A stretch of DNA of 17,816 nt from an uncultured Oscillospiraceae bacterium (lineage in GTDB: Bacteria > Bacillota_A > Clostridia > Oscillospirales > Oscillospiraceae), in assembly GCA_934561335.1 (NCBI GenBank), contig CAKTGD010000013.1, positions 1-17,816 of the forward strand. Direction: 5' to 3'. The notes below the pieces were generated by a model. The model searched no databases. It saw only the letters and a program-made list of their open reading frames with translations, and was not told the DNA's origin. A program made the position numbers and the translations under genes. Below are positions 16,266-17,816 of this stretch, piece after piece (position 1 is the stretch's first letter; every line of letters starts with the position of its first letter).

Positions 16266-16271
16266 CAATTT

Positions 16272-16300
16272 ATTATAGCAATTCCCCCGTGGGATTGCAA
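16272..16300 (-). promoter_or_regulatory. Promoter of the rpe-recR-apbE operon
   Basis: On the minus strand -35 TTGCAA (16300-16295) and a perfect -10 TATAAT (16277-16272) are separated by 17 nt. Transcription would begin near 16265 and run leftward through rpe. No comparably clear promoter was found between the genes of the cluster. Confidence 0.75.
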
Positions 16301-16369
16301 CAGAGAGTTCCCGGCTTCTCCGTCAGGGGCAAAATATTTGTCCAATTTGTTAATTTTCCCGCTGCGCTC

Positions 16370-16398
16370 TTTACCTTTCCCCTGTTTTCCGCTAGAAT
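16370..16398 (+). promoter_or_regulatory. Promoter of the zinc-ribbon membrane protein gene
   Basis: A -35 TTTACC (16370-16375) and -10 TAGAAT (16393-16398) have a 17-nt spacer. An A+T-rich stretch (16330-16358) upstream could act as an UP element. It is divergent from the rpe promoter. Confidence 0.6.
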
Positions 16399-16441
16399 AG
16401 CGTATTGTACCAATACCACACAGGGAAAACGAGGCAGAGCT

Positions 16442-16870
16442 ATGAGTTTTTTTCAACGGCTGCGCAACGCGCTGAGCCGATTCATGTATGGGCGCAACGG
16501 CGCGGACCAGCTGGGCGTGTGTATGATCTGGGGTGCTATCCTGTTGGATCTGGCGGGCATGCTGACGAGAAAGAGCAGCATCGCATCCACGATCGTCTCC
16601 TTTGCCGCCACGGTGCTGGTGATCTGGGCGCTGTGGCGGGTGTTTTCCCGAAATCTGGAAAAGCGCCGGGCGGAAAACGCCGTCTTTTTACAGAAGATCT
16701 GGTGGCCCGTCAAGCGGCGCTTCAGCAGCGGCAGGCAGCAGCGGATGGATCGGGAGCACAAGTATTTCACCTGTCCCCGGTGCAAGACCGTGTGCCGCGT
16801 GCCGGTGGGCAAGGGTAAGATCGTGATCACCTGTCCCAAGTGCGGCGCGGAGATCCGGGGCAAGAGCTGA
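16442..16870 (+). CDS. Small membrane protein with C-terminal zinc ribbon, function unknown
   Basis: A 142-residue protein I do not recognise as a named family. A basic amphipathic N terminus (1-20) is followed by two predicted membrane helices (about 24-41 and 48-68), a strongly basic segment (69-107), and a zinc-ribbon-like C terminus with Cys111, Cys114, Cys131 and Cys134 in two CPxC pairs. Both ends are probably cytoplasmic, by the positive-inside rule. The ATG at 16442 has GAGG about 7 nt upstream and follows the promoter at 16370-16398; the open frame before it would cross that promoter. It is transcribed separately from cysS, whose own promoter starts 16 nt after the stop. The basic linker and zinc ribbon could bind nucleic acid; this is speculation. 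Confidence 0.75.
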   Translation: MSFFQRLRNALSRFMYGRNGADQLGVCMIWGAILLDLAGMLTRKSSIASTIVSFAATVLVIWALWRVFSRNLEKRRAENAVFLQKIWWPVKRRFSSGRQQRMDREHKYFTCPRCKTVCRVPVGKGKIVITCPKCGAEIRGKS

Positions 16871-16885
16871 AATTGCGGCGAAGGC

Positions 16886-16915
16886 TTGACAAACCGGACG
16901 GCGTTCTGCTACAAT
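16886..16915 (+). promoter_or_regulatory. Promoter of the T-box-cysS transcript
   Basis: A consensus -35 TTGACA (16886-16891) and -10 TACAAT (16910-16915) with an 18-nt spacer. Transcription would begin near 16922, just before T-box stem I. Confidence 0.82.
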
Positions 16916-16921
16916 AATCGA

Positions 16922-17160
16922 TACCGCGAGTGAAAAGCGGCTCGCCTTTTTCAAAAGGCTACAACTAAACAGCGCGAGGATCGGAAAGAGTATGTCCACC
17001 CCACGGGGATAGAGAGAAGGGGCCACCGGCTGAAAGCCCCCTTACCCGCTGCGGACAGAAAGTGCGTCCGGGAGCGCGGGGGATCTGGATGCCCTCCGGC
17101 CAGCCGCCGTAAACGGCCGAATTCGAGCGATAAACGAGAGTGGAACCGCGGATTATTTTC
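16922..17160 (+). ncRNA. T-box leader with Cys (UGC) specifier
   Basis: The leader has the standard order of a tRNA-sensing T-box. Stem I (about 16972-17080) is closed by a CGCG-type base pairing. It carries an AGTA segment near 16989, the AGAGAGA and GGCTGAAAGCC apical elements near 17012-17036, and a specifier loop GAAAGTGCG whose TGC (17063-17065) is a Cys codon followed by a purine. The T-box sequence GAGAGTGGAACCGCGG lies at 17136-17151, and its GGAACC-type bulge would pair with the free 3' end of uncharged tRNA-Cys. The specifier agrees with the downstream gene, cysS. Uncharged tRNA-Cys should favour the antiterminator and read-through. Confidence 0.94.
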
Positions 17161-17194
17161 GCCTCTCATGCCTGCGGGCATGGGAGGCTTTTTT
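17161..17194 (+). terminator. T-box terminator before cysS
   Basis: GCCTCTCATGCC (17161-17172) pairs with GGCATGGGAGGC (17177-17188) with one G-U pair, loop TGCG, then six T (17189-17194). It lies right after the T-box motif, in the position of the alternative terminator of the antitermination switch. Confidence 0.93.
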
Positions 17195-17257
17195 CATGCC
17201 GGCATGCCCGCGTCACACAAGCAAATACAAATTAAGCATAAAGAAGGAGAAAACACT

Positions 17258-17816
17258 ATGTATCTGTATAACTCCGCTACCCACAAAAAGGGCGAATTTA
17301 TCACCCACACCCCCGGCCATGTGGAAATGTACACCTGCGGCCCCACGGTGTACCACTTTGCCCACATCGGCAACCTGCGCTCCTATATTATGGAGGACGT
17401 GCTGGAGAAGTATCTGCGCTACGCAGGCTACGACGTGAACCGGGTGATGAACATCACCGATGTGGGCCACCTGACCTCTGACGCTGACGAGGGCGAGGAC
17501 AAGATGCTCAAGGGCGCCAAGCGGGAGCACAAGTCCGTGATGGAGATCGCCCAGTACTATACCGACGCCTTCTTTGAGGACTGCCGCAAGCTGAACATCA
17601 AGCGCCCCGACGTGGTGCAGCCCGCCACCGGCCTTATTGACGACTATATCAAGATCATCACCAAGCTGCTGGACACCGGCTACGCCTATCAGGCCGGCGG
17701 CAACATCTATTTCGACACCAGCAAGCTCCAGCGCTACTATATCTTCAACGACCACAACGAGGAGGATCTGGCGGTGGGCGTCCGCGAGGGCGTGGAGGAG
17801 GACACCAACAAGCGCA
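17258..17816 (+). CDS. cysS: Cysteinyl-tRNA synthetase, 3' part beyond window
   Basis: Charges tRNA-Cys with cysteine. The first 186 codons are visible, with no stop inside the window. The N terminus MYLYNSATHKKGEF leads to MYTCGPTVYHFAHIGNLRSY (24-43), which holds the zinc-ligand Cys27 and the class I HIGH-type motif (HIGN). VMNITDVGHLTSDADEGEDKM follows at about 63-83, typical of CysS. The KMSKS loop would lie beyond the edge. AAGGAG (17244-17249) is 8 nt before the ATG. Expression is controlled by the T-box leader with a matching UGC specifier, which independently supports the call. Confidence 0.97.
   Translation, partial: MYLYNSATHKKGEFITHTPGHVEMYTCGPTVYHFAHIGNLRSYIMEDVLEKYLRYAGYDVNRVMNITDVGHLTSDADEGEDKMLKGAKREHKSVMEIAQYYTDAFFEDCRKLNIKRPDVVQPATGLIDDYIKIITKLLDTGYAYQAGGNIYFDTSKLQRYYIFNDHNEEDLAVGVREGVEEDTNKR

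Noticed and set aside
15449..16456. Longer form of rpe starting at 16456
   Set aside because: The extension crosses the promoter and leader and has no family similarity. The ATG at 16093 has a good ribosome binding site and the conserved N terminus.

Overview
The window is a G+C-rich chromosomal segment of a spore-forming Clostridia-type Firmicute, most likely in the Oscillospiraceae/Ruminococcaceae. This is inferred from GGAGG ribosome binding sites, sigma-A-type promoters, a T-box leader, a yybP-ykoY riboswitch, a SpoIIQ-like peptidase and a short palindrome of the kind common in gut Oscillospiraceae intergenic regions. Nothing looks like a phage, plasmid, transposon, CRISPR array, rRNA or tRNA.

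Left part (1-8741). prs (PRPP synthetase) runs leftward off the edge. It has a leader of about 315 nt that holds an undescribed 21-codon reading frame with a very strong ribosome binding site, followed directly by an intrinsic terminator; this resembles an attenuator. Divergent from it, trmL heads a rightward glycolytic operon, trmL-pgk-tpiA-gpmI. A 240-nt spacer built of five consecutive palindromes separates gpmI from a divergent GpsA-type glycerol-3-phosphate dehydrogenase, followed by a terminator. Two cell-envelope genes follow, each with its own terminator: a SpoIIQ-like M23 peptidase and a DUF4349 lipoprotein.

Middle part (8746-11667). A shared terminator separates the DUF4349 gene from a leftward P-type ATPase. 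The ATPase keeps the full set of SERCA-type calcium ligands but sits behind a yybP-ykoY (Mn2+) riboswitch with a terminator switch and a clear promoter, so it probably takes part in Mn2+/Ca2+ export.

Right part (11730-17816). A leftward operon runs rpe-recR-apbE-(EetA-like NusG domain II protein)-(EetB-like Gx transporter)-(CbbX/SpoVK-type AAA+ ATPase), with short gaps or overlaps between the first five genes. The ApbE/EetA/EetB trio matches the flavin-dependent extracellular electron transfer locus of Listeria, but the NADH dehydrogenase, quinone-synthesis genes and FMN-binding lipoprotein are absent here. Divergent from rpe are a small two-helix membrane protein with a zinc ribbon and then a T-box leader with a UGC (Cys) specifier controlling cysS, which runs off the right edge.

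Most genes are housekeeping. The less ordinary items are the prs leader sORF/terminator, the palindrome array, the riboswitch-ATPase pairing and the reduced electron-transfer trio embedded with rpe and recR.
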